From: Trichomonas tenax
Lineage: Eukaryota; Parabasalia; Trichomonadida; Trichomonadidae
Assembly (NCBI GenBank): GCA_023091735.1
Contig: JALKBU010000313.1
Coordinates: 1 to 49,172, forward strand
Direction of reading: 5' to 3'
DNA length: 49,172 bases
Each line of letters starts with the position of its first letter. The stretch's first letter is position 1. Positions 1 through 7,932 of this stretch are shown piece by piece. The notes beneath the pieces are model-generated. The model was not told the origin of the DNA. It saw only the letters and a list, made by a program, of their open reading frames with translations, and did no database searches. Made by a program: the position numbers and the translations under genes.

Positions 1-198
1 ACAAGAAAGACGAAAAAGAATGAAAAAGATGATGAAGGAGCAACGGAGGAAAAACCAGTTAAACCTAAACGTAAGTGTACAGAAAAACAATTAGCAGCAC
101 TTGCTGCAGGAAGACAGAAGAATCCGAAGTGGATCGCAAAAAGAATGAAGGAAGAGGAAGAAAAGAAGAAGCAGGAAGAAGAAAAGAAATCCAAATAA
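1..198 (+). CDS. C-terminal end of a small lysine-rich Maverick protein (partial)
   Basis: Open from base 1 in frame 1 to a TAA at 196-198, 65 residues. The tail is very basic and charged, with KCTEKQLAALAAGRQKNPKW followed by a KEEEEKKKQEEEKK run likely to be helical. The composition (basic core plus charged tail) is common for small nucleic-acid-binding or virion-associated proteins of Mavericks; that role is inference. The N-terminus is outside the window. It is followed by an AT-rich gap with GC-rich mini-hairpins and then the integrase. Confidence 0.5.
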   Translation, partial: TRKTKKNEKDDEGATEEKPVKPKRKCTEKQLAALAAGRQKNPKWIAKRMKEEEEKKKQEEEKKSK

Positions 199-253
199 AT
201 TTCTCTCATTTTTCACTAAAATTATTTTTCAAAAACTGAACTCATAAATCCTT

Positions 254-278
254 GCCCTTTAGGGCGTGGGCGAAGCCC
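254..278. repeat. Tandem GC-rich mini-hairpins
   Basis: Two adjacent hairpins stand out in AT-rich DNA: GCCC-TTTA-GGGC (254-265) and GGGC-GAA-GCCC (268-278). The second contains GCGAAGC, a DNA heptamer known to form an unusually stable GAA-loop hairpin. A third, CGGC-GAA-GCCG, is at 476-486, and a fourth of the same form, GACC-GAA-GGTC, is at 1375-1385 inside the integrase ORF. Confidence 0.55.
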
Positions 279-604
279 TTCGCTTTCTTTTCTTAGTTAG
301 TTAGTCATAAATTATTTTAAAAACTGAATACATTTTATAAAGTCATAATTTTTAAAATAAAATTAACGTTAGTTTTGTAAGTAATTCAAAAATTTATTTT
401 CTATATAGGGGGGGAACCTAACTTGTAAAACTATTTTTGTCGTAAATATATTTAAAAGGATGTTAGCAATAGACGCGGCGAAGCCGTGGCTAGTGCGAAC
501 ATCTAATTACTAACTCAAATCCTCCTGCATACTTAATATTCATCAATATTAATTCACGAAAAGGTTACACTTATCCACTGAGGAATAAAAATACTGATTC
601 AGTA

Positions 605-1426
605 ATGACAACATTAAAAGAATTCATAAACTCAACATATCCAAAAACATTGACGTCAGATCAAGATAGTGCGTATTTATCTAAATCAATAACTGATTTC
701 TTTAACGAAAATAACATAACACGTTACACAACAGAGAAACATAACCATAACATTCTTGGTATAATTAATAGACTCATTCGAATGTTAAGAGATTTAAACA
801 GAGATTTTTCGATTGATTTTATGACTAAGTTTATGAAAACATATAATGATACCATTCATTCCTCTACAGGAATTCCACCAAATAAATTTACTTCAGGCAA
901 TGAACAAAGATATATACAAAAAATGAATGCTAAAACCGACGACATCATTTCGGACAAAGAATTTAAATTAAATCCTGGTGATAAGGTAAGAGTAGTAATT
1001 GAATCAGATCCGTTAAAAAAGAAGAGAAGTAAATTAAATCAAAATTACTATATCGTTGATTCAGAACAAGGTAATGGCTTCTTAATCAAAGTCTGTGATG
1101 ACTCAGTTGCTTATTATCCAAGATATAAATTAATTAGAAATCAGGCGTTTGGCGCCCAGGCCTGCCCTGAAGGTAAGTATGTAGAAACAATTGATGACGC
1201 AAGTTTTGGAATCATTGATAAAATTATTGATTATGACGCAAAGACTGATAAATACACCATCATTTATGAAGGAGGTGTTAATGACAAAATTCCTTTCCGA
1301 AATTTAAGAGGAAATAAACCAACACATTTAGGAGTAATGGAAGTTAAGTTTTGGAAAAAGGCGATAGGCGCCGGGACCGAAGGTCTTAAACCATTACTAG
1401 AACGATTGAAGAAATACAAAATTTAA
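605..1426 (+). CDS. Maverick retroviral-like integrase, 5'-truncated
   Basis: rve-type integrase catalytic domain followed by a C-terminal SH3-like domain. D19 (in SDQDSAYL) is the second catalytic acid. Exactly 35 residues later, where DDE integrases carry the last acid, there is N55 (GIINR). YNDTIHSSTGIPPNKF (about 80-95) matches the usual YN...H.tTg..P region, and residues 120-175 fit the chromatin/DNA-binding end domain (GDKVRVV..., YYPRYKLI). Upstream of the ATG the same frame stays homologous (ININSRKGYTYPLRNK) back to a TAG at 491-493, so the first catalytic Asp and the N-terminal zinc-binding part are gone. The 3' end overlaps the convergent penton-like gene by 4 bp. Probably inactive. 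Confidence 0.75.
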   Translation: MTTLKEFINSTYPKTLTSDQDSAYLSKSITDFFNENNITRYTTEKHNHNILGIINRLIRMLRDLNRDFSIDFMTKFMKTYNDTIHSSTGIPPNKFTSGNEQRYIQKMNAKTDDIISDKEFKLNPGDKVRVVIESDPLKKKRSKLNQNYYIVDSEQGNGFLIKVCDDSVAYYPRYKLIRNQAFGAQACPEGKYVETIDDASFGIIDKIIDYDAKTDKYTIIYEGGVNDKIPFRNLRGNKPTHLGVMEVKFWKKAIGAGTEGLKPLLERLKKYKI

Positions 1427-2270
1427 ATATCATAGTAACGGTTCTGTTGTGTCAAGTAGTATGGATTCAATATATATATATATAAAGCATCTTTATCATC
1501 CATAGGTAAATATACCGGTGCCTTATGATCAACAGTAGCATATAAATCAACCCAGAATTCATCATTATATCCTTTGAGTCTAAAGTATTTGATGTGAGTT
1601 AATGAATATTTTCTGGTATGTCCTAAATAATCGTCATCAACTCCTTGCGCTAAGCTTGAGTACAAAATACAACTATTGCGGTCCCATATGTTTTTGGTAA
1701 TTAATGGATTTGTTTTAATAAATCTTTTTTCGTTACTGTTGAGATTAATGATATTTTTGAAATCATCATTCAAATATTCAAAATCAAATTCGACACTATA
1801 TAAATAATTATTTACGGTTCTATCATCTTCGATGTATTCATTATATGGAGATTTTATTATAAATACTGATTCATGATTACTGTATTCTAAAAATGACTGC
1901 ATTAATTGAATTGGTGTATTACCATTAACAAAAACATGAATGTCTTTTAATAAATCAAATTCTTTGTTAATACCTATTACTAAGTCTTTTAATAAAATAC
2001 TATCATCAAAAAACTTTCTGACTCTTATTATATCTTCTATCATGACTTCCCCTGTTGTTGGTGTTAATGGATCTCTTAAAATTCTTAATTTTTTGACTTT
2101 TAATATAAAATCAATAAATCTAAATCCTTTCGTGATATATAATTAGTGACACCAAAAATTTTATCATTACCACTGTTATTTAATATAAATACGTTCGGAA
2201 GTTTGAAATGGAACCTATTTGGTTTGATCGGATCTCTATATGAGTTCGATGAATTAGAATTAAGCAACAT
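1423..2270 (-). pseudogene. Maverick penton-like/minor structural protein, frameshifted
   Basis: The main ORF (1423-2043, 206 residues) runs MIEDIIRVRKFFDD... to an aromatic-rich end with WDRNSCILYSSLAQGVDDDY, FWVDLYATVDHKAP and LPMDDKDALYI. The pattern suggests a beta-rich capsid-type protein and resembles Maverick minor-capsid (penton) ORFs; this is family memory, not a search. Protein-like sequence continues upstream: KVKKLRILRDPLTPTTGEV in the same frame, then, after a frame change in a TATATA run near 2145, an N-terminus starting at ATG 2270 (MLLNSNSSNSYRDPIKPNRF). A (TA)n run at about 1471-1485 may have shifted the 3' end as well, since the last residues read poorly. Broken gene. Confidence 0.5.
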
Positions 2271-2318
2271 GTTTAAAGGAATTTGTCGAGATATTTTAAT
2301 AAAAATAAAATACTATTT

Positions 2319-2555
2319 TTATTCATTAGCTACTTCAGATTTATTCGCTAGTTGAGATTTTAATGTATTAATCTTTGCTTCGAGTTTTGATATCTTTTGT
2401 TCAATCCTTTCAACATCAAGCGCCTGTTTAATTTTTCGGAACTGAATTCGTTGATTCTTATCAGTGATGACGTAATAACCTTCGGGAACATTACCAGTCT
2501 TTAGATAATCTAATAAAAGTTTTGTTTTCTCACTCGCTTTTAATTTCTATGTCAT
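2319..2555 (-). pseudogene. Small coiled-coil Maverick protein with an early stop
   Basis: From ATG 2555 the third codon is TAG, after which the frame is open for 75 residues to TAA at 2319-2321. It contains a compact YLKTGNVPEGYYVITDKNQR segment and a C-terminal heptad-like helix (ALDVERIEQKISKLEAKINT). The length, composition and place between other minus-strand Maverick ORFs suggest a real small gene killed by one nonsense change. Function unknown. Confidence 0.45.
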
Positions 2556-2582
2556 TTATATAAAAGATAATAAAATTATTTT

Positions 2583-2816
2583 TTAAATCAAACTTGAAAA
2601 ATTAACATTCGTTTTAGATTGAGACCCAGAACTTGGTTTTATCATATGCTTCACTCCTTTATACGCTCCGTATAGTACAAATGGAACACTTGCAGCTAAT
2701 GCATTAGGTGCAACTCTACGAATTCGTTTATGATTTAATAAAGGATGTGATTTCTGAGGTGATGCTTGTCTTGAATTAGACGTAGAAGCCCATGCACTAG
2801 ATTTTGTAGAACTCAT
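2583..2816 (-). CDS. Small basic Maverick protein, unknown function
   Basis: 77 residues. A Ser/Gln-rich N-terminus leads to a basic patch (NHKRIRRVAP), a hydrophobic stretch (ALAASVPFVLYGAYKGV) and a Ser/Thr tail. It sits between two other minus-strand element ORFs, about 25-30 bp from each. Small basic proteins with one hydrophobic segment occur among minor virion proteins of Polinton-like elements, but I recognise no specific family. Confidence 0.45.
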   Translation of the reverse strand: MSSTKSSAWASTSNSRQASPQKSHPLLNHKRIRRVAPNALAASVPFVLYGAYKGVKHMIKPSSGSQSKTNVNFSSLI

Positions 2817-2838
2817 TTATAATGTTATAAAAGTTTAT

Positions 2839-3318
2839 TTATGTTTGATTTTTCATTACTTTCCCTTTATTTATGTTATTAAGGGTCTTTGACCCCAGGT
2901 GCCCTTCGTTTCTATGTCTGATCACATGCATTCTTGTATTTTTAATTCCTCTCCATGCTGAGCCAAATAGCCCTGGAATATATGGCAGCGTTGCATTTAT
3001 CATACTTGCTGTAGGATTGACTACTTCATTATTTGTCTCTAATAAATTCCAGTTTCCGATGGATGTGTGATGGAAGTCTTTTATCTGCTTTGAAATGTTA
3101 GATTTAGTGTCTAATAGCATATCAGAAGCTAGTGGAGCATATTTTACTCCTATATCAATTGCATTCTTTGCTGCAAACAGTGCTGGGTGTGTCATTAATG
3201 CAACGTCAATTATAGGGTTTGCTTTAGAATAAACTGATCCCGCTAGATTTCCTTCATTATTTTTAACGATTCTAGCATTTGCCAAAAATTTCAAATATTT
3301 ATATGTCAAATATTCCAA
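2839..3318 (-). CDS. Maverick ORF with an N-terminus read from flanking DNA
   Basis: 159 residues; no family recognised. Alpha/beta mixed with a hydrophobic segment (ALMTHPALFAAKNAIDIG) and a basic C-terminus (MHVIRHRNEGHLGSKTLNN). The first 7-8 residues (MEYLTYK) are encoded by TTTATATGTCAAATATTCC at 3298-3316, which belongs to the motif array of the next gene rather than to the element. The natural start was probably lost at the element edge, so this is likely a 5'-truncated gene. A possible structural protein of the element (inference). Confidence 0.4.
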   Translation of the reverse strand: MEYLTYKYLKFLANARIVKNNEGNLAGSVYSKANPIIDVALMTHPALFAAKNAIDIGVKYAPLASDMLLDTKSNISKQIKDFHHTSIGNWNLLETNNEVVNPTASMINATLPYIPGLFGSAWRGIKNTRMHVIRHRNEGHLGSKTLNNINKGKVMKNQT

Positions 3319-3383
3319 AAACAGACTTTACGTGTCAAAATATTCCATTAATTTACATGACATAAATAATGATTTACGTGACA
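3298..3383 (+). promoter_or_regulatory. Array of TTTACRTGWCA upstream motifs
   Basis: Copies at 3298-3308 (TTTATATGTCA), 3327-3337 (TTTACGTGTCA), 3352-3362 (TTTACATGACA) and 3373-3383 (TTTACGTGACA), all in the same orientation, 54-139 bp upstream of the TPR/ARM gene. The same element, in one orientation or the other, precedes CAF1, the PAP2-like gene, the START-like gene, the CHD gene, the LRR-PP2C gene and the tubby-like gene. Confidence 0.6.
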
Positions 3384-3421
3384 TGATTTTGTCAGTTTTA
3401 GGGACAGTGGTCAAACAAAAT

Positions 3422-3426
3422 TCATT
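3422..3426 (+). promoter_or_regulatory. Trichomonad initiator (Inr) TCATT
   Basis: TCATT fits the trichomonad Inr TCA+1Y(T/A). The +1 A lies 13 nt before the ATG at 3437, the usual short 5' UTR. It supports both the start chosen for the gene and the taxonomic call. Confidence 0.6.
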
Positions 3427-3436
3427 TTTATAAACA

Positions 3437-5125
3437 ATGTCTGATCTCGTTCAATTAAACGCTTCAGCAAAGAACAAGATGATGGGAGGCAAGTATCCAG
3501 CCGCCATCGCCGATTTCACAGCAGTTATCGAAAATGCAAAGGCTACAACAGAAGAAAAAATTGCACTTAAAATCTCTGCTTACAACAATCGCTCATACTG
3601 CAACATTCTCCTCAAGAAATTACCAGAGGCTATCGAAGACATCAACAACGCTATCGAATTAGCAACAGCAAGCAGAAAATCTGAAAATATCAAATCAATG
3701 TCCGTTGAACAGAGAAAGGAGGACACGATCATTCCTCTCCTTGTTGAGGCTATTGTTCGCCGTGCTAACATCTACGATATGCAAGATTTGTGCCTGAAGT
3801 CTCTTCAGGAGTACAAGGATGCTATGGAAATCATCCCAGATGGAGATGCGCCTGTTGCTTGCAACAGATTGCTCAAAACATGCGGAATTCCAAAGCTTCC
3901 AGAAGATGAGCAGAAGATCGGCATTTTCCGTGATGTTATCGCTAACATCTTCAACAGAGAGGCTCTTCTCGACTCATTGAAGAAGTTATACGACTTTTTC
4001 ACAAACCCGGCCGAAATTTCAAAGCCAGATCTCGAGCTTTTCTCTTCTTCTAAGGCTATCAACGTCCCAGATGGCGTTATCACAATCTACGTTCGTGATG
4101 CTGAAATCGTTCTTCTCTGCATCAAGATCTTGTCTGCTATCGGCAAGAAGGGATGCCTCCCTGTCTACGCCTTCTTCAACGATGTCAAGGACTGCATCTC
4201 CAACTATCAGAAGAATATCGAGATCGTCACAGAGGCTGTTGGCTATCTCTATGATACCCCAGAGCAGGCATTCATCAAGTTCGCTGATGAAGAGTCCATT
4301 GACCCAATCTGCAACTGCTTCGACATCGGACTCCCAGAGGAGGTCAAGGAGAAGCTCTTCTTCATTTTGTTCAACATCGCTAACAACGATGACCTCTGCT
4401 TGAAGGTTCTCAACCATCCACCAGTTCTCGATAACATCATGAAGGAGAAGTCCGTTGGCGCCGCTATGCTGATGTCAAGATTGACACAGTCCGCTCCATT
4501 CGCAAAGTTCGCAATAAGCAAGATTGGCTTTGCTTGGATCGCTAAGCTTCTTAAGCCAGAACTCGGTGTTGAGAAGGTCACTGGTTTAATCATTGCTTTG
4601 TCTCGCTGTGTTCTTCACTGCAGAGATGTCGAGAACTTCGACTACAAGCCAGAAGTTGAGATCACATTCGACTGTGTTGTTTTAACACTCCAGAAGATGA
4701 TCAAGTCATTGGATATCTGCTCCAATGGCTTCGGCTGCCTTGCTTTGTCTGTTGATCTTTGCACACAGAAGGCACACGATCTCAGAGTAGTCAGACTTGC
4801 TTCACTCGGCCTCGCCATGCACTCTCAGCAGCCAAAGGTTGTCCAGAACGTCATGGCCTTCGTTTACTACGCTGCAAAGGCTGGATTGCTTCAGGATGTC
4901 AAGGAAATCGAGAAGGCTCTCGTTCCAGTCATCTTCGAGGTCATCAAGGGTCAGGCATCCAATGTACAGACGATCTGCGAGCACTCCATTGCTCTTCTTG
5001 TTATGCTTGACCATCCAAAGAAGAAGGAGATGCTTTTCGCAGGTGTCCAGCAGTACCCATTCTCTCAGATTTTCAAGGAGCTCCTTCCAGGAACAATCGA
5101 CTTCAATGAACTCCAGCGACACTAA
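3437..5125 (+). CDS. TPR + armadillo-like (UNC-45-like) protein
   Basis: 562 residues. Residues 5-130 form tetratricopeptide-like helix pairs (GGKYPAAIADFTAVIENAK; AYNNRSYCNILLKKLPEAIE; VRRANIYDMQDLCLKSLQEY). The rest is a long run of hydrophobic helices with armadillo character (IDPICNCFDIGL, AMLMSRLTQSAPFAKFAISK, VVQNVMAFVYYAAKAGL). TPR followed by ARM/UCS repeats is the layout of UNC-45/SMAP1 chaperones, which work with Hsp90 on myosin, but the central region is short and I see no diagnostic UCS signature, so another TPR-ARM cochaperone is possible. The start is supported by the Inr at 3422. Codon use is richer in GC than the neighbours (many C-ending codons), suggesting high expression. 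Confidence 0.6.
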   Translation: MSDLVQLNASAKNKMMGGKYPAAIADFTAVIENAKATTEEKIALKISAYNNRSYCNILLKKLPEAIEDINNAIELATASRKSENIKSMSVEQRKEDTIIPLLVEAIVRRANIYDMQDLCLKSLQEYKDAMEIIPDGDAPVACNRLLKTCGIPKLPEDEQKIGIFRDVIANIFNREALLDSLKKLYDFFTNPAEISKPDLELFSSSKAINVPDGVITIYVRDAEIVLLCIKILSAIGKKGCLPVYAFFNDVKDCISNYQKNIEIVTEAVGYLYDTPEQAFIKFADEESIDPICNCFDIGLPEEVKEKLFFILFNIANNDDLCLKVLNHPPVLDNIMKEKSVGAAMLMSRLTQSAPFAKFAISKIGFAWIAKLLKPELGVEKVTGLIIALSRCVLHCRDVENFDYKPEVEITFDCVVLTLQKMIKSLDICSNGFGCLALSVDLCTQKAHDLRVVRLASLGLAMHSQQPKVVQNVMAFVYYAAKAGLLQDVKEIEKALVPVIFEVIKGQASNVQTICEHSIALLVMLDHPKKKEMLFAGVQQYPFSQIFKELLPGTIDFNELQRH

Positions 5126-5326
5126 GCTCAATGTTTCTTTATTTATATATTAAATGTATACGCCAAATAAAGTAATATTATCTTTCAAAATTGATGATTT
5201 GAAGAAAAAATAGTGATTATTAAAAATATTTTAAACAAATGGCATGTAATATATTGGGATGAAAAACAACGATGAATGAATTGTGTAGATGCATTAAATT
5301 TTCAACTTTTGCAATTTGAAAAAAAT

Positions 5327-5575
5327 TTATAATGCATCTTTTGGAACATTTCCATGATGTTCTCTTCTAAAAAGCAATATATTTGGTTCTGGATTATGCC
5401 TGTGATAGTGGATCCATCCAGTACTCATTTGAATTCCTAATGCTCTCCATTCCTCTTCGCTTAAGAGGTGATCCTTCGGATCCTTGCGACTGATTTCCTT
5501 TGGAAGTGTCACGTGGCGATATTCATAGACATCGTCGTAATATTTCTCTGAATACTGAATGTCGTCGACACTCAT
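5327..5575 (-). CDS. CKS1: Cyclin-dependent kinase regulatory subunit CKS1
   Basis: 82 residues, the usual CKS size. Hallmarks are visible in order: [20 protein letters not shown] (about 6-25), [21 protein letters not shown] (38-58) and [12 protein letters not shown] (60-71). CKS proteins bind CDKs and phosphorylated substrates; the YDD..EYRHV and W...HY residues form the phosphate site. The usual PEPHILLFRR reads [10 protein letters not shown] here, a substitution in the hinge-proximal strand. Starts at ATG 5575, ends at TAA, and is convergent with the TPR/ARM gene about 200 bp away. Confidence 0.93.
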   Translation of the reverse strand: MSVDDIQYSEKYYDDVYEYRHVTLPKEISRKDPKDHLLSEEEWRALGIQMSTGWIHYHRHNPEPNILLFRREHHGNVPKDAL

Positions 5576-7336
5576 GAAATTTTAAACCGACGAAAGCGAC
5601 ACTTTTCTTCCAATTTAAATTCACTTTTTCGCAGCAACCAATTATCAAAAATCAAAATCCTCTTAATGCAATAATATCTATACCATGTCTAATCTATATC
5701 TCGAATTTGGGCTTTTAATGTTAAATTGCAATTGCAACTATAGAGTTAGTTGAGAGTTGGTTCAATTTAATAGCGCAAGATCCTGAATATTCAATATTTT
5801 TTGAAAAATTTTCATGATATTTATGCATTTCAAGTTTTAGAGAATGAAAACCTGAGATAACAGTGTAATGCAAATCAATGTCAGTGAGCTTCATTGTGTT
5901 TTAATACTTGCTAATCAAAAATATATCGAATTCTGGACGATCGACAATCTGTTTTACAATGGCACTCATGCACATATTACTCCAATCGATGTGCTTATAT
6001 TATATACAAAATCTTGAATGTTATTCTCTTTAGAGTAGAAGTTCTTATCTAAATTTAGGAAAAGAAGAAAATTTAGCATGAACCATTGGTTTAATCTTTC
6101 CTATTATTGATCGATAAAATAAATCAACTGAGTAATATAGTGATTCTCGCTAATATTTATGCAATAATTTTTGCTCTTTCTGCAAAAAAACGATAATTAC
6201 CCCAAAGCGCTTTAGATATAACATATATACTATGTGTTTATGGCATAAACACATGAGAAGAGGCTATCTGAGACAAAACAAATCATATGAAAAATTATGA
6301 CTCTTTGTTCACACAAATGGATATCGAAATTCAACGGTTTTGAATCTAGTAAGTCCATTTCCAGCGTCCTGTGAGCTTAATAAAAAATCCAAAATTTCAA
6401 AATCAAATTGGCTCTGAGATGAAATTGATTTTTAGTTCAAAAATCGCAATAAAATATGAAACAATCAGAAGTGTCTAACTCTTGTGTGATGCCATACATA
6501 GTTGTAGTGTTAAATATATATAATATCGTTTCATATTTTTCATTAACAATTTGATATAAGTTTATTATTGAGTAAATAGCAATATTTATTATAAATAAAT
6601 CACATGCCAACAACATAGTAACGTATTACAAATAATACAAGTTCCTAATTGAATAATTGTCCAGTATCTTAATTTATAAATACACGAAATCATTGCGGAG
6701 ACGACAATATGCATAGACGCATGCACATATTACATATTTTTAATATAATACACCAACTTATACTCAGAACCTCCCAATGAATATTCTGAAATTAACGATT
6801 AATAGAAATAAAGTATTCAAAAATAAAACGATGGGAAAATAATTAGCATCATATATACTATTTTATTAATGTAAACAGTGTCAAATAAATTGTGATAAAA
6901 CGTGACTTATAACCTTATCCACTTTTAAAAATATGGTTTATTATAACATTTACATAATGATAATGCTAATTTTGCCAATTTTGGCCGCTAAAAACCAAAT
7001 TTGAGAGTTAAAACACTTCTAAAATAATACCGAGGGCACAATGGCCCCTGAGCAATTCAATAACCTCTAAGCAAAATTGTGAATCTTTTGAAAATTGAAC
7101 AGAATTCAAAATAATTATAGCAGAATAATGTTAGATGTACATTGTCTACTCAGAATCTTTCACAAATAATTCTTAAAGAATGATATATCATACCGGTACA
7201 ATATTTTCCATATCCTATTATGAATGGGATTTTCTGATAGAAATAATTAAAAGTGACGAAAAGAAACAAAATTGTGTTTGCAAGATTTGGACGCTTTTTG
7301 CCACGGCGTCTCGGGACATCCCGCTGAAAATCATTC
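5576..7336. other. Gene-free AT-rich stretch
   Basis: No ORF here looks like protein. The one structure I can support is a near-perfect palindrome at 6232-6254 (arms ATGTGTTTATG and CATAAACACAT with a single base between). A GC-richer patch at 7290-7325 borders the fold-back element that follows. Confidence 0.5.
6232..6254. repeat. 23-nt palindrome
   Basis: An 11-bp arm (ATGTGTTTATG) and its exact reverse complement are separated by one G. Cruciform-prone; function unknown. Confidence 0.7.
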
Positions 7337-7613
7337 AATTTTGAACGGTTTATGGCGTCTTAGACGAAATTTTTTTGACGTTTCGCGTCCCCAAATGAAC
7401 GACAAATGCGGAAAATTTTAGATATGTTTTTGGGTGGTGCAGCCCCCGCCTATTAAAGATGAGAGTTGGCGAAGCTTAACAGAACTTGTACGAAACACAA
7501 TCACTGAAGAAAGCACTTCTTGTTGGGGTTTTTCGTCGGGGACGCTGAAGTTCATTTGGAGACGCGAAGTCGTGAAAAAAATTCGGCGGGGACGCCATAA
7601 ACCATTCAAAATT
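7337..7613. mobile_element. Fold-back (MITE-like) element with 64-bp inverted arms
   Basis: The left arm (7337-7400, beginning AATTTTGAACGGTTTATGG) and the right arm (7550-7613, its reverse complement beginning AATTTTGAATGGTTTATGG) match over about 64 bp with scattered differences and end in the shared CCAAATGAAC. The centre is about 150 bp and encodes nothing convincing. It is GC-rich against its surroundings (repeated GGGGACGC / GGCGTC). The size and long imperfect arms suggest a fold-back/MITE; no target-site duplication was identified. Confidence 0.6.
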
Positions 7614-7932
7614 AGCTGTTTTTGTTGAAAATCAATTTAAAAAAATCCTTATAAAATAATAAATCGACAGAATTAAACAATGAAACTATGTGGATATTAT
7701 ATGAGGCATGAGTGGAGCTTAAATGTAAACTATACATGGCGAGAAACGAATATTAAAATAAGCACATATAAAAATGTAAAAAATAACCAAGAACGCTCAA
7801 AGATTTGTTGCAGACTAAACTCGCAATGAATGCCTGTACGTGGAACATCAATCAAGTAACAAAATTATAGCTCGGAAATCATCAAAAATTTTTAACAAAC
7901 TGACATTTAATTTGGCATTAACCCAATTTACC
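7614..7932. other. Gene-free spacer
   Basis: AT-rich DNA between the fold-back element and the inverted-repeat unit. Nothing recognised. Confidence 0.4.

Larger units (their letters stand above)
1..3297. mobile_element. Right-hand part of a decayed Maverick/Polinton element
   Basis: A block of low-GC genes of Maverick type: a small lysine-rich ORF, a retroviral-like integrase, a penton-like structural protein and three small ORFs, mostly on the minus strand. The left end lies outside the window. Several genes carry stops or frameshifts, so this copy is dead. The right edge is placed just before 3298, where a host-type upstream motif (TTTATATGTCA) begins; no terminal inverted repeat or target duplication was recognised, so that edge is an inference. 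Confidence 0.7.

Noticed and set aside
1471..1485. (TA)n run as a microsatellite of note
   Set aside because: Short and expected in AT-rich DNA; relevant only as a possible frameshift point in the penton-like gene.
4019..5153. Several ORFs overlapping the TPR/ARM gene on both strands
   Set aside because: Serine/arginine-rich shadows of a well-supported gene.
7434..7628. 64-residue ORF on the plus strand (and its 63-residue antisense shadow)
   Set aside because: Lies inside the fold-back element and its composition follows the GC-rich arms; no protein character.
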